64,000 nt of DNA from Spirochaeta lutea (GCF_000758165.1 NZ_JNUP01000045.1:1-64000); one strand, 5' to 3'. Numbered from the stretch's first letter, positions 17,427 to 28,012 are shown. Made by a program: numbers and translations. Notes: generated by a model not told the origin, from the sequence alone.

Positions 17427-19741
17427 AATACAACCCCGTGGAGAACCGTCCCATCACCCGGTGAAACCAGTTTGAGGATATTTGATCCCCCATGGGGAGT
17501 AATGATTGTCGCCAGGGGAAGGGCCCCCCGGGCTACCTCTCTGGTATTGTGGTATAACACAGCCTCAGGGGTAGTACCGATAGCCCGTACACCAATAGAT
17601 TGGCTGCCGCTTAGCCGCAGGTAGGGATCATCAAAAAACTGGGCTCCATCCAGGGGTTGCAGGATCCGGGCCCACGACTCCTGGCCGGGGGACTGCCAGG
17701 TTTGGGCAGAAAGATCGAGGGCATCCAGGGCCCAGGGCTGGAATTCCGGCGGATAGACGATACTGCCATCCTCACGATGCCAGTTGTCTTGAGGCGGGGT
17801 TACGCCGAGGGGAACTAGTTCGGAGATTGCGAAGGGGTGGGAGGGAGCTACGGCCATGCCGCTGATAGCCGAGACCCAGACCTGCCGGGTGTTCGGCGGC
17901 TCGGGGAATTGAGTGCCCGGGGGGGTAAAAGCTTCCAGGATTTCCACAGCAACCCAGGCCGGGAGGCTCGATCCGGTGGTACCCTGAACGGTCTGACCAT
18001 GCACATTCCCCATCCATACGCCCACGGTATACTCCGGGCTGGCACCCACCGCCCAGATATTTGTGAACTGGTTTGCCGTACCTGTTTTGAAAAAACTAGG
18101 TACTTTGGTTTTCAGCAGTTGGTAATCCCCGAATCCTCGGGTCCTGGCACCTGAATCAGAGAGGATATCCCGGATAATTCCCGCCGCCTCAGGTGAAATC
18201 GGAGACGGGGAACCATTCTGGAGGATGCCCGTGGCGGAATGGTTCAAACCGGAAATTCCGGTGGCCGCCACAGGGTTTGAATAGGATTTCCCCTCGGAAG
18301 GCAGCAGATACCGAAGATTCCGGGGTGATCCCTGGTTTGTGAAGCTGGTGTAGGCCCTGGTGAGCTCCTCCAGGGTTACCTCCACATTTCCCAGGGCGAT
18401 ACCGGTGCCCAGACCTTCCCGCTGATCTTCGATGTCCATCCCGAGGTTCTGGAGAAACGAAGCGAAATTCTGAACGCCGAGTCTACTGACCGTCCAGACC
18501 GCCGGTACATTCAGGCTGGATGCCAGAGCCTCCCGAAGCCGTACGGGCCCTGAATAGGAATTATCGAAATTGAGGGGGATGTACACCTCCGCTCCGCCAA
18601 GTTCCAGGGGAATGTCCGGAAGAATACTGGCTGCCGTATACCCCTCCTCCATGGCCATGGCATAGAGGAAGGGTTTTAGGGTTGAACCCGGTTGACGCCG
18701 GATCCTGACCCCGTCTATCTGGCCGGCATGCTCGTCATCAAAAAAATCGCCGCTTCCCACATAGGCCCGCACCTCCCCGGTCTGGTTATGAACCACCAGT
18801 ACCGCACCGTTATGAATCCGACTCTCCCGGGCCTTGTAGAGGGCCTGGGAAAACAGTCCCCGGGCCGCCCCCTGAATATCCGGATCAATGGTGGTCCGGA
18901 TCCGGCTCCGGTCTGCAGGCTCTCCTCCCGCCTGTCGCGGCAGGTCCTGAGCTAAGCGGATAGACAGGTGGGGTGCCGAGAAGTCTCTGGGTACGGGTAG
19001 CGCCCTGCGGCTATCCTCCACGGCCCGGGCCAGGGCCTGATGCGAGATGGGCGGAGTCATTCCTTCGGCAACCCGCCCAGCAGCCTCCAGCAGGGCAAGG
19101 GGATTCTCCCGGGGATCGTAGGCGCTGGGGGATCTGGGGAGGATGGATAGGACCACAGCCCGGGCGGGACTCATGCTGTCTATAGAGACCCCGAAGTACT
19201 TCCGCGCCGCGCTGGTGACGCCCTCGGCACCCCGGCCGAAGGGAACCCTGTTTAGATACAGCTCGAGGATCTCATCCTTCGAAAAACGGGTCTCCAAGCG
19301 GAGGGCGTTCCAAGCCTCGGTCAGCTTCCCGCGTATCCCTCCCCGGTGGGGGGTGATCAATCGGGCCAGCTGCATGGTGATTGTACTGGCACCGCTCACC
19401 ACCGAGCCGGCGCCCAGGTTCTGAAGCGCGGCCCGCAGCATGGAGGCAGGGTCTACCCCGGGATGCAGATAGTACCGGCTATCCTCCCCAGCCAGAAAGG
19501 CCCGGATGACTCCCCGGGGAATCTCATTCAGGTCGGTCCATTCCCGCTCGGTACCATCCGTCAAATGGTCGCGGTACAGTACTCCGCCCCGATTATCCAG
19601 GAATACCCTGGTGAGGGGCTGATTTAGAAATTCCTGCACCTCCGGAAAAGGCTGAAAGCGTGCACCCAACCAGAGACCGGCGATGACAATGACGGCAATC
19701 ACCGCCCTCTGAACTATCCGTCTGGGAGACAATCCATCCAT
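17381..19741 (-). CDS. pbpC: Penicillin-binding protein 1C (bifunctional peptidoglycan synthase)
   Basis: A 786-residue class A PBP. An N-terminal membrane anchor (about 10-27) is followed by a family-51 glycosyltransferase domain with AFLAGEDSRYYLHPGVDP. The transpeptidase domain has the catalytic serine in STLKPF, the SLN motif in SSLNVPAVW, and KTGTAN. A C-terminal BiPBP_C-like domain covers the last ~90 residues. It lies 19 nt downstream of an alpha-2-macroglobulin gene, the arrangement known from enterobacterial yfhM-pbpC. There the pair is thought to trap attacking proteases and repair the wall. The start has GGAG upstream. Confidence 0.92.
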   Translation of the reverse strand: MDGLSPRRIVQRAVIAVIVIAGLWLGARFQPFPEVQEFLNQPLTRVFLDNRGGVLYRDHLTDGTEREWTDLNEIPRGVIRAFLAGEDSRYYLHPGVDPASMLRAALQNLGAGSVVSGASTITMQLARLITPHRGGIRGKLTEAWNALRLETRFSKDEILELYLNRVPFGRGAEGVTSAARKYFGVSIDSMSPARAVVLSILPRSPSAYDPRENPLALLEAAGRVAEGMTPPISHQALARAVEDSRRALPVPRDFSAPHLSIRLAQDLPRQAGGEPADRSRIRTTIDPDIQGAARGLFSQALYKARESRIHNGAVLVVHNQTGEVRAYVGSGDFFDDEHAGQIDGVRIRRQPGSTLKPFLYAMAMEEGYTAASILPDIPLELGGAEVYIPLNFDNSYSGPVRLREALASSLNVPAVWTVSRLGVQNFASFLQNLGMDIEDQREGLGTGIALGNVEVTLEELTRAYTSFTNQGSPRNLRYLLPSEGKSYSNPVAATGISGLNHSATGILQNGSPSPISPEAAGIIRDILSDSGARTRGFGDYQLLKTKVPSFFKTGTANQFTNIWAVGASPEYTVGVWMGNVHGQTVQGTTGSSLPAWVAVEILEAFTPPGTQFPEPPNTRQVWVSAISGMAVAPSHPFAISELVPLGVTPPQDNWHREDGSIVYPPEFQPWALDALDLSAQTWQSPGQESWARILQPLDGAQFFDDPYLRLSGSQSIGVRAIGTTPEAVLYHNTREVARGALPLATIITPHGGSNILKLVSPGDGTVLHGVVFYLGREGSDSRTDRE

Positions 19742-19760
19742 ACAGGGAGCTCCGCCCGTC

Positions 19761-22700
19761 CTACTGTATCACCGTCAGAACCCCGCCGGTTCTTCCGAAC
19801 ACCTCGGGTTCGTCCATGAGTTCGGCCTGAATGGGTGCGGTAGGATAGATTCCCGGTGTAACGGCCCGGAATAGGAACCCTACCGTCTGGCTGCCCTCGT
19901 AGACCGAGCCGAAATAGAAATGCACCTCTCCATCGTAGATCCGTTTTACCGGCTGGATGGCATATCGCCACCAACCTCCAGCGCCAAGTCCCATGTAGCC
20001 TTCTTCGGTGTAGGTTTGGCTGTCTCCGTAGGCGGTTTCCCTGGTCCACTCCCGGGTATCGACTCCCCCGTCGGCAGCATATTCCCCGGTGGTGGTAAGG
20101 CTGCTGTCCAGGACCTCTGCCCCGCTGGGCAACGGAATCCGCAGGGCCAGATTGTAGTAGCGGCTGGTAGTCTCCAGGGTGGTATTCAACCGGTAGGTCT
20201 TGCCCCGGACCAGATCCTTCCAGTCCACCGGGGTTCCATCGAGATCTTCAACCCAGGCGCTCACCCCGATGCCCTCATCCCTGGGCGGAATAACCTCATC
20301 GGGCAGTGCATAGGTGAGGGTTGCTGCATAATGAACCGGAGGATCATCCTCCTGAGAATACAAGTTTAGGGGAAGCAGGGTGTTCCTGGGAACCTCTCCC
20401 AGAGGCCCCTCAAACAGATCGTATTTCTTCTCCAAGGGCGGATCCAGGAGGGAGAGTTCTTGATCTTCCAGGAGGGTGATTTCACCGATTTCCGCAGTGA
20501 TCCGGGCGGTGCTGGTACCCTGCCCTTCCTGGACCTCATCTTCAGGGGAGAGTTGGGGCCGGGGTGCCAGGGTTGTGAGCACCCACAGTAGGTCCTCTCT
20601 GGATCGCCACTGTCCGCTGCCAACCTCCTGAACCATGGTGTGGGCGATGCGGTCCAGATGATCGGCGCCGGTACCCAGGTATTGAATAAGCCGGTAGAGC
20701 AGACCCAACCGCCGGGCCGGAGCGTCGAAATAACTTCGGGATTCGTAGGTTTCACGGAAGTCTGCCCCCCGGGGGCTGATGGTAACGAAGTTCATCATGC
20801 GCCGGTACGCCGTATTGGCGATGTCTGAGGAACCGGCATTGGAATCACCCTGAAGAACCGAAAGGGCAATAAATCCGAGACCGTCCATCCCCAACTCGTC
20901 GCCCAGGCCGAGCAGATTCTGGGCGGAGGATACATCAGGCTCATGGAGAACCGAGCGGCAGTACAGGGCGTGGGCGCGGAAGGAAGGTGAATTGTCCTCA
21001 TCCTGAACATAGCTGTCCAGACGATTCACTAATTTTGGCAGGTTCTGGGACAGGGTTTCGAGGTCATACCCCCTCAGGGCCGCCTCGGATAGGAACGATG
21101 CAACACGTAAGGTGGTTGTAATGCTGCTGGTTTCGTACCGGTGGATGTGGTCAACAAACTCCACGAATCCCCCGTCCTGGTGTTGAGAAACCTTCAAGTC
21201 CCGGAGGAAGCGCTGAATCTGCTCCGCCGACTTGGGTGTTCTTCCCGTTAGGGATTCCAACCCCTGACCCAAGACCAGAGAGGGCGTCATGCTCAGCACC
21301 CGGGACGAGACATTCTGATGCCAGAGCCCGTCCAAGTCGGCCACGGCCTTTGAAATCTGGTAAAGCCGGGTGCCGTGAACCTGAAGACGGAACTCCCCGA
21401 ACCCTCGGGCCGCATTGCTGGGCAGGGCAACAGCCTCGGATGCCTGGCCCTGAAGGCTGCCGAAGACACTCACGGTTTCCGGGGTAAGGGGCCGTTCAAC
21501 CCTGAGAGTGGTTCGCAATCGATCCTGAAAGCCCTTGGGCTGGGATGCACTGGAATCGCCGTCGGCGGGGTTGCCGGGGTTCTGGGCGTTCATCGAAACC
21601 GCTTCCAGGGTGAAGATAAGGTCCGAGGTTCCTTCAGCCATAGCTGCAACCTGGTATGAGAATTCCCGGGATTCTCCGGCTGCCAGGGCGGCGGTAACCC
21701 CGTCGGGGGAATCCAGGGCAATACTATTCCCCTCCAGGGATAGATCCACGGTGATCTCTTGGACCTCCCCGGTTAGATTGGTCACTACCACACCGGTTCT
21801 TGCGGTGTCCCGCTCCCGAAGAAGCCGGGGCAGGCTTGCCCGCATGGTAACCGGATTGGTAACCAGGACCTCGTCCTCCCTGAGCGCAAAGGTATCATCC
21901 TTCACCCCCACCGCGGTAAGGCGGTAGGTGGTCAGGCTGTCCGGGAGATCGAAGGAAACCCGGATCCTTCCTTGGCTGTCGCTGACCAGGTAGGGCTCGA
22001 AGAAGGCAGTTGGGCGGAAATCCTTCCGTTCTTCGAGCTTATCATCCCCGGAGTCGCCCCCCTGGAGATTCTTCACCTCATAGGTAACCGGATCCATGAG
22101 AATAGACCGGGAGTCTGCACCGCGTCCGCCCAGGGGGAACCGAGAGGGGTCGTAAAAGAAAGCCACCGGATCCGGTACCCGGTAATCAATGAGATCCACC
22201 ACTCCCCGGTCAACCGCCATGAGGGTTACCTCGGCACCGGCCAGAGGCTCACCATTCTTACGCACCAGCAACTCGATTTCCGCCTGCTCTCCCGGTTGGT
22301 AACTCGGCTGGCTGGGATTGATTTCGATATCAAACCGCCGGGGTTCTGGATTTACAAACAGGGCAACGGCTCCGAAATACCCCTTGGGCTTACCCAGGTC
22401 GGGTTCAAAATAACTCTTCGGGGTCTCCTGGCGCTGGCTTGTGCTGCTGATGGTGAGGTAGATAACCGGCAGGTGGGCTTCGGTAATAGGGATTTCCAGG
22501 ACCTGCTGGCTTCCCTGGAGGGTAATGAAGGAATGTTCCTGGATACCCTCCCGTTCCAGGGTCATGAGGTAGGTGCCCTGGGGCAGGGGTGTTTGAAGAA
22601 AAACTCGGGCTGTATCACCCACATGGTACTCCTGCCGGTCGGGAAGCAGCTGAATTGCCTGGGCGTCATTCCCCCACCAACGGGTGTAGGTTGCCCCGGA

Positions 22701-25700
22701 TACATAGAGACTCATCTGGGTTAATACCGGCCTGCTCTGAGAATCTCTTCCCCGGAGGCTTATCATGTAGCTTCCCGAGTCCTCCAGCTTCAGGGATAGA
22801 TGCCCCTGGCCCCGGGAGAAGTTCATGGACCTGCTATCCACCACCTCTTCTTTCCGCTCGTACCGGGTATTGAGTCTGCCGTTTACCCCCTGCTGCTGTA
22901 CCATCTTCCAGGAGATTCGGGAAACCTCCAGGGTAAAGGAATCATCATCACCCGGGAAATCGACAGCCACCTCGCCGTCGGGGGTCACAAGGGCTGATTC
23001 TATTTCCAAGGTTTCACCGGCCTGGATAAAATATCCGCCCCAGTAGCTGGCTGAACGCCCCTTGAGCCCCAGGGCCGCATACACCGAGGCGGGATGGGCA
23101 ACAAAACTCTCCCGTCCGGCCAACTCCTGGCTCGCCGCGTCCTGAACCCTGGCTTCTAACCGGTATTGAAGGGCCATGCCGGGGGCGGCGCCTTGGGACG
23201 AGGTTACAACCTCCTCCACCGCCCTGCCCGCTCCGTCCAGATTGCCGCTTCCGTGCCGGACGACACCACCCCCGGTGAATCCATCCTGGGGCCCGAATAC
23301 ATAGCCATCCCACCGGTTACCCGGGGGATAGTACATCACCGGTGTACGGGTAATATCGAAGCTGTACCCGGCCCCGGCCATGGCTCCCCCGGAAAGCAGG
23401 TCGGCGCTGATCCCGAATCCCGCCTTATCTCCCACAATCACCTCTAGTGCCGGGGGGCTCACCTCCACCTGAAAGGCGGCTCTGCGGAAAAACGCAATCT
23501 GAATGGGTACACGCTCCCGGTCATAGGTTCCCGATCCGCTTCTGGAATACTCGAGGTAGTAGAGGCCGGGTTCTATATCCTCATCGATGAGCGCAGTGCC
23601 GTAGAACCCCCCGTTTTTCGTGGTTCGTCCTTGACTGCTGTACAGCGGCGTCTGGACCCGCCAATCGCTGGACACCAGTTTCAGGCTGTAGCCGCCCTGA
23701 TAGGCATGGTAGGTTCCCAGAATCTGATCCCGGTCGATTCCCCGGAATGTCAGGGTTTCCCCGGGCTTGTACAGTCCTCGATCGCTGAAGAGGAAGGTTG
23801 CCCTGGTATTGTCTTCGGCGTCCTGGGGACTCACTGTGCTCCGGATTCCCTGTGCCCAAAGATTGTGACTGTTGTTGGGTTTAAACTCCACCCGATCCTG
23901 GTCTTTTTCCACCCTGACAATGATGTCTTCTCTGCCGTATCGATCGGTGTAACGCCGGCTGAATTCCCCAGCCTCCAGGGGGATAACCGCCAATCCGTTC
24001 TGATCGGTGGTGGAGACATTTCCAAAATTGTTATTCCGATTTGAATTGATGAGGGATACCTCTGCACCACTTACCGGCTGGTTGTCGGTAAGGCTCCGAA
24101 CCCAGACCAGGGCCTGATTATAGGCATAGCGTAGGGTCAGTCCCAGATCCGTAACCTGGATGGTCAGGTCGTTTTTCGCCCACCGGGGCCGTTTGCCGTT
24201 TTGGGGCTCGGCAAAGTTCCAGCTGACCCCCACCCATCCGGTGCCGGATTCATTGAGGTAGGGAGTGAGGTCTTTTACATCGAACCACCGGGTGTTTTCG
24301 GGAATCTCGGAAAAATCGTAGGGTTCAAGACTGTCTTCGGTAAATACATTGAAAGGACTAGAAATGGGGCCGATCCTCCAGAGACCGGATTCCATGTTCT
24401 GATGTTCGAAGATGATTTTCGGTGCAAACTGTGCCTCCAACATGCGCACCCCACGATCCGGGAAATAATAGAACCGGGCAGCCCGGGGTATCTCCACGGT
24501 GAGCTGCTGTTCCTCACCCAGCGTCCGGCCGTAAACATCCCGTATCCCGGCATCAAGGGTGATCCGGTAGGTGGATTCATATTCCACCGGGAGATTATTC
24601 AGCCGGATCATGTTTCGAAATACCTGGGTATGCTCCGCCAGATCCTGGACTTCCAGATCCACCTTGATGCGGCCATCCACCGATTCCCGATCTATATCGT
24701 GGGTGAACTCAATAAAAATCGGGTTGCTGTCCCCGTCTTCGCTCTTCGGGAAGGCGTAGCTCTGGGCCTTATGCTCCTGGTATGCGAAGGGTGTAAGGCT
24801 ATGAAACATGAACACCTGATCTTCCAGGGTTGGCATGTACTCTGGGAAGGCGGTGGCTCCGGTCTGCAGGGTAATGCTGACGGGAGAATTTTCTGGAAGA
24901 TCTTCCTCCAAGGTGACCAAGATACTCCGGCTGCGGAGATTCTCATCCCCGCCGACCTGCTCCAGGGTGGGGTGTTTGGTGGAGAAGGAGATTTGGCGGG
25001 TGCCAGGGGCATCAAAATCCACCTGTAAAAAAGATTGAATATGTACCGGGTCGATGGGTCCGTTGAATAGGAGGGTGAATGTCCGCTGATCCATGGGGAT
25101 CTGCTCGGGGTCGATCGTCTGGCCCGGATTCCCCGGGTAGGCGGCCGCAATGGAAAGCCGCTCTTTGAATATCTGGAAGGAGAATTCTTCGCTGCCGCTA
25201 TCCAGGGCGGTTCCTCCCAGACTGACGGCCCGGGGGTTCACCCTGATTTCCATGGGCTGCTGGCCCTGGAGGGGAGCATCGGGTTGGAAGGTAATGGTCC
25301 GTGACCCGTACCATCGATACACTCCCGGGATCGGAGGATCAATGATCATTACATCGCTGCTGGTCATGACCTCACCCAGCTTCCCCAGACTGATCATGGG
25401 ATGGCTGAAGGTCAAAAATATGCGGGGTCGGCGGTTTTCGGCGGGAATCTCCCCCACGGGTCCCCAATCCAGGATCGTAAGGGGGCCGGGGAGCTCATGG
25501 ATATCTCCCAGGGCCGTATCTGCCCCAGCAGTACCCGACGGTCCGTCATAATAGGTTATACCGCCCTCGACAAATCCCCAAGAGCTCCAGGCGCCTTCTG
25601 AGGAAGGATGGAGATCGGAAAGCGGTTCCAGCCCGGAACCCCGGGTTGTCGGATCATCACCGCCGCCAGACATTCCGGAACCAGGATCCTCGCCCCCGCA

Positions 25701-25781
25701 GCCAAGGATGGTAATTACCATAAGAACGGTTAATACCAGGACGCTCCTGATCCCTGAAGGTTTGCTTCTTACACCCATCAT
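19761..25781 (-). CDS. Bacterial alpha-2-macroglobulin lipoprotein
   Basis: A 2006-residue lipoprotein (lipobox ILGC, Cys28) built of repeated MG beta-domains. A bait-like region is followed by the A2M signature LPDSLTTYRLTAVGVKDD and a C-terminal alpha/alpha-barrel thioester domain. The thioester CxEQ motif is not seen: the expected site reads LDGLWHQNVSSRVL, without Cys. It therefore resembles thioester-less (YfaS-type) members, which may bind proteases non-covalently. AAAGGGG precedes the ATG. It is coupled to pbpC, matching the proposed periplasmic defence partnership. The 226-bp gap upstream (25782-26008) shows no clear gene or promoter. Confidence 0.93.
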   Translation of the reverse strand: MMGVRSKPSGIRSVLVLTVLMVITILGCGGEDPGSGMSGGGDDPTTRGSGLEPLSDLHPSSEGAWSSWGFVEGGITYYDGPSGTAGADTALGDIHELPGPLTILDWGPVGEIPAENRRPRIFLTFSHPMISLGKLGEVMTSSDVMIIDPPIPGVYRWYGSRTITFQPDAPLQGQQPMEIRVNPRAVSLGGTALDSGSEEFSFQIFKERLSIAAAYPGNPGQTIDPEQIPMDQRTFTLLFNGPIDPVHIQSFLQVDFDAPGTRQISFSTKHPTLEQVGGDENLRSRSILVTLEEDLPENSPVSITLQTGATAFPEYMPTLEDQVFMFHSLTPFAYQEHKAQSYAFPKSEDGDSNPIFIEFTHDIDRESVDGRIKVDLEVQDLAEHTQVFRNMIRLNNLPVEYESTYRITLDAGIRDVYGRTLGEEQQLTVEIPRAARFYYFPDRGVRMLEAQFAPKIIFEHQNMESGLWRIGPISSPFNVFTEDSLEPYDFSEIPENTRWFDVKDLTPYLNESGTGWVGVSWNFAEPQNGKRPRWAKNDLTIQVTDLGLTLRYAYNQALVWVRSLTDNQPVSGAEVSLINSNRNNNFGNVSTTDQNGLAVIPLEAGEFSRRYTDRYGREDIIVRVEKDQDRVEFKPNNSHNLWAQGIRSTVSPQDAEDNTRATFLFSDRGLYKPGETLTFRGIDRDQILGTYHAYQGGYSLKLVSSDWRVQTPLYSSQGRTTKNGGFYGTALIDEDIEPGLYYLEYSRSGSGTYDRERVPIQIAFFRRAAFQVEVSPPALEVIVGDKAGFGISADLLSGGAMAGAGYSFDITRTPVMYYPPGNRWDGYVFGPQDGFTGGGVVRHGSGNLDGAGRAVEEVVTSSQGAAPGMALQYRLEARVQDAASQELAGRESFVAHPASVYAALGLKGRSASYWGGYFIQAGETLEIESALVTPDGEVAVDFPGDDDSFTLEVSRISWKMVQQQGVNGRLNTRYERKEEVVDSRSMNFSRGQGHLSLKLEDSGSYMISLRGRDSQSRPVLTQMSLYVSGATYTRWWGNDAQAIQLLPDRQEYHVGDTARVFLQTPLPQGTYLMTLEREGIQEHSFITLQGSQQVLEIPITEAHLPVIYLTISSTSQRQETPKSYFEPDLGKPKGYFGAVALFVNPEPRRFDIEINPSQPSYQPGEQAEIELLVRKNGEPLAGAEVTLMAVDRGVVDLIDYRVPDPVAFFYDPSRFPLGGRGADSRSILMDPVTYEVKNLQGGDSGDDKLEERKDFRPTAFFEPYLVSDSQGRIRVSFDLPDSLTTYRLTAVGVKDDTFALREDEVLVTNPVTMRASLPRLLRERDTARTGVVVTNLTGEVQEITVDLSLEGNSIALDSPDGVTAALAAGESREFSYQVAAMAEGTSDLIFTLEAVSMNAQNPGNPADGDSSASQPKGFQDRLRTTLRVERPLTPETVSVFGSLQGQASEAVALPSNAARGFGEFRLQVHGTRLYQISKAVADLDGLWHQNVSSRVLSMTPSLVLGQGLESLTGRTPKSAEQIQRFLRDLKVSQHQDGGFVEFVDHIHRYETSSITTTLRVASFLSEAALRGYDLETLSQNLPKLVNRLDSYVQDEDNSPSFRAHALYCRSVLHEPDVSSAQNLLGLGDELGMDGLGFIALSVLQGDSNAGSSDIANTAYRRMMNFVTISPRGADFRETYESRSYFDAPARRLGLLYRLIQYLGTGADHLDRIAHTMVQEVGSGQWRSREDLLWVLTTLAPRPQLSPEDEVQEGQGTSTARITAEIGEITLLEDQELSLLDPPLEKKYDLFEGPLGEVPRNTLLPLNLYSQEDDPPVHYAATLTYALPDEVIPPRDEGIGVSAWVEDLDGTPVDWKDLVRGKTYRLNTTLETTSRYYNLALRIPLPSGAEVLDSSLTTTGEYAADGGVDTREWTRETAYGDSQTYTEEGYMGLGAGGWWRYAIQPVKRIYDGEVHFYFGSVYEGSQTVGFLFRAVTPGIYPTAPIQAELMDEPEVFGRTGGVLTVIQ

Positions 25782-26008
25782 ACAAATACCCCTTTTCTCA
25801 CTCCCGCCCCCGGCGGGTTGTCTACCTAGTCCTGATTAACTCGGATCTGTTCGTACAGCTGCATCCTGGGAGGAATAGCCTAGGACCAGCCCGGGAAAGG
25901 GAGGGCCCCGGTGGTTCTCCGGGATTTAAGATCATGGGTAGCGATGGTTCATACTCCTCCCACGGAACTACAGGTCTTCTCCTGCCTCGCTTCGAAGAAG
26001 TATAGCAT

Positions 26009-27811
26009 CTATCCGCGGTGCTGGTAGTAAATCTCTTCTATGGCCGGGCGGTTTTCCAAGAACTGATCCACCAAGAAGGGATCAAAATGTAATCCCTTCT
26101 GGGATTCTATAAATTGGTAGGCTTTCTCCAGTGGCCAGGCATCTTTGTAGGGGCGTTCGCTGGTCAGTGCGTCGAACACATCAGCTATGGCCACAATTCG
26201 GCCGGCCAGGGGTATGGCAGATTCCTTGAGCTTATTGGGGTACCCGGATCCGTCCCAGCGTTCGTGATGGGTTTCAATGATTTCCACCGCGGTAGTCAAA
26301 AAATGCTGGGATAGGTACTGTCCAAGATTTGTATTGAGTTCCTGCAGAATGGCAGTACCCATAGGGACGTGGGTTTCCATTATCCGGCGTTCCTCAGGGG
26401 TAAATCCGCCCTGCTTGAAGAGGACTGCATCGGGTATCCCAATCTTCCCCAAATCGTGAAGGGGTGCGAACCAGAAAATTTCCCGGACCTTGCGTTGGGT
26501 TACTTCATATCCGGTTTTAATTGTACCCCGGCGGGTGTGCTCGTTTAATCCCTTGGCAAGAACATGGGAATAGTTGCTCATCCGTATTATGTGGGCACTG
26601 GTTTCATCGTCCTTCTTCTCCATGGTCCTCACAAAGGCACCGGCGGTTTGGGCCAGGATGAGTTGGACGATGTAGTGATGGTACACATAGTTTTTAATAA
26701 TCACAAAAAAGCGCTGAACCAGGGCGACATGCTCCTGGGTATAGGCTCCGGGTTTATCTGCATTAATGAATACAAATCCTACGCAGCGGGAGTTGAAAAC
26801 CAGGGGCAGGGTCAGGCTCGAGCGGTATCCTTCCTGAATAATAAGCTCGGTGGCGGGACTGGGAAATTCCTCTTGGCGCTGAATGAGATCGTTAATGATC
26901 CGAGGTTTCTGGGTGGTGACCAGTTCCGATAACGAGGTTTCTTGGAGAGACTGGGTGAACCCGGCATTCAGAAGGGGCGGCCCCAGGATGGAGACGGCGT
27001 TCTCCGCAACAATACTACCCGAAGTATCCACAAATGCCAGTGCGAGGCGGCCGCAGGGGACCCATTGGGCGATGGCTACCTGCAACGATTCCAGTAGTTC
27101 ATCAAGGTTTTTCGCATTGTATCCCGAATCAATAAGGCTGGAATTGAGTTCCATCTCTTGGAAAATCCGCCCCACCCCATCATCCAGCAGCCGTTCTTCG
27201 GCCCAAACCGGTTTCGGTTGATCCTTCAGGGGTGCGATACTGCCGTTTTTGAACTCTTTAAACTGGGCCGCATTTTTCAGGGACTCCAAAGACCCCTTCA
27301 ACCGACCCAGAAAGCGAATCTGATCCCGGTATTCCCCTTGAATTCTCATCCAAAGGATGATGGTCATTCCGCCAAGGAATATCAGAATAATAACCGCAGC
27401 TAAAATTCCCTGCTGGTTTCTACTATAGAGCTGATCGTTTAAGGCCGTTGCCCAGGTGCGCAGGGCGGTTCTTGCCTGTTCAAAGGTTGGTATACCCATG
27501 GTCTCCAAGGGATTGGAAAACCCACGTATGGCGCTGCATTGGAAGTCGCGAATTTCATCGATAAAACGGTAGTACTCCTGGTTATACTCCCCGGCCTGTT
27601 CGAAGGAGGACAGGCGGACCACCAGGGCATTGATGTCCCTCACATCTTGGCGTATGGCCAGGGAACGGTCTTGAATTCCCACAGCAACAAACAAGAGACC
27701 CAATGATCCTGCAAGAATGAGAACCAGAAACACTGTTAAGACAATTACATTATCCCGAATTCTGTCGACCTTTTTCGGTAGTTCCCGCGTACTTGTATTT
27801 TTATATTTCAC
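26009..27811 (-). CDS. Membrane GAF-HD-GYP protein, probable c-di-GMP phosphodiesterase
   Basis: A 600-residue signalling protein. Two membrane helices (about residues 24-46 and 138-155) bracket a short extracytoplasmic sensor. A cytoplasmic GAF-like domain (about 230-375) precedes an HD-GYP domain with HDLGKIGIPDAVLFK, ETHVPMGTAIL, and HHERWDGSGYP. The metal-binding His/Asp residues and the GYP motif are intact, predicting hydrolysis of cyclic di-GMP. Translation starts at GTG (27811); TAGGAT lies 9 nt upstream with TTGATT 17 bp further, so the transcript has almost no leader. The ligand of the GAF domain is unknown. Confidence 0.88.
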   Translation of the reverse strand: MKYKNTSTRELPKKVDRIRDNVIVLTVFLVLILAGSLGLLFVAVGIQDRSLAIRQDVRDINALVVRLSSFEQAGEYNQEYYRFIDEIRDFQCSAIRGFSNPLETMGIPTFEQARTALRTWATALNDQLYSRNQQGILAAVIILIFLGGMTIILWMRIQGEYRDQIRFLGRLKGSLESLKNAAQFKEFKNGSIAPLKDQPKPVWAEERLLDDGVGRIFQEMELNSSLIDSGYNAKNLDELLESLQVAIAQWVPCGRLALAFVDTSGSIVAENAVSILGPPLLNAGFTQSLQETSLSELVTTQKPRIINDLIQRQEEFPSPATELIIQEGYRSSLTLPLVFNSRCVGFVFINADKPGAYTQEHVALVQRFFVIIKNYVYHHYIVQLILAQTAGAFVRTMEKKDDETSAHIIRMSNYSHVLAKGLNEHTRRGTIKTGYEVTQRKVREIFWFAPLHDLGKIGIPDAVLFKQGGFTPEERRIMETHVPMGTAILQELNTNLGQYLSQHFLTTAVEIIETHHERWDGSGYPNKLKESAIPLAGRIVAIADVFDALTSERPYKDAWPLEKAYQFIESQKGLHFDPFLVDQFLENRPAIEEIYYQHRG

Positions 27812-27820
27812 AACAAGGAT

Positions 27821-27849
27821 ATCCTAGGCTAGGCCAGGTCAAAAATCAA
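27821..27849 (-). promoter_or_regulatory. HD-GYP gene promoter
   Basis: TTGATT (27844-27849) and TAGGAT (27821-27826) lie 17 bp apart on the minus strand. The GTG start is 9 nt beyond the -10 box and there is no Shine-Dalgarno sequence. Confidence 0.5.
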
Positions 27850-27884
27850 TATCCTCCCGGGATATTCCAATACCTTGAGGCTCG

Positions 27885-28012
27885 TTCAACATACATAGTT
27901 CGCAAAAGGTTGTAACATTACATCCCGGCAACACCACCCATGGGTGGACTTACTGGCTACTCCACTATATCTGGTGTCGTTTACAACCTTTTGCGCACTG
28001 CATTCAACATAC
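27885..28012 (-). repeat. 105-bp inverted-repeat element, copy B, with 10-bp flanking direct repeats
   Basis: The core at 27896-28000 aligns without gaps to copy A (10869-10973) when read on the minus strand. Its terminal arms pair CAGTGCGCAAAAGGTTGTAA with the complement of TTACAACCTTTTGCGAACTA. The inner palindrome CCACCCATGGGTGG and the central CCAGATATAG are kept. TTCAACATAC occurs exactly at 27885-27894 and again at 28003-28012, immediately around the element, as expected for a target-site duplication. It occupies the 333-bp gap between the HD-GYP and femX genes; no gene was seen there. Confidence 0.8.

Noticed and set aside
25782-26008. Riboswitch upstream of the macroglobulin gene
   Set aside because: The GC-rich leader contains small hairpins, but no conserved motif of a c-di-GMP or other known riboswitch was recognised.
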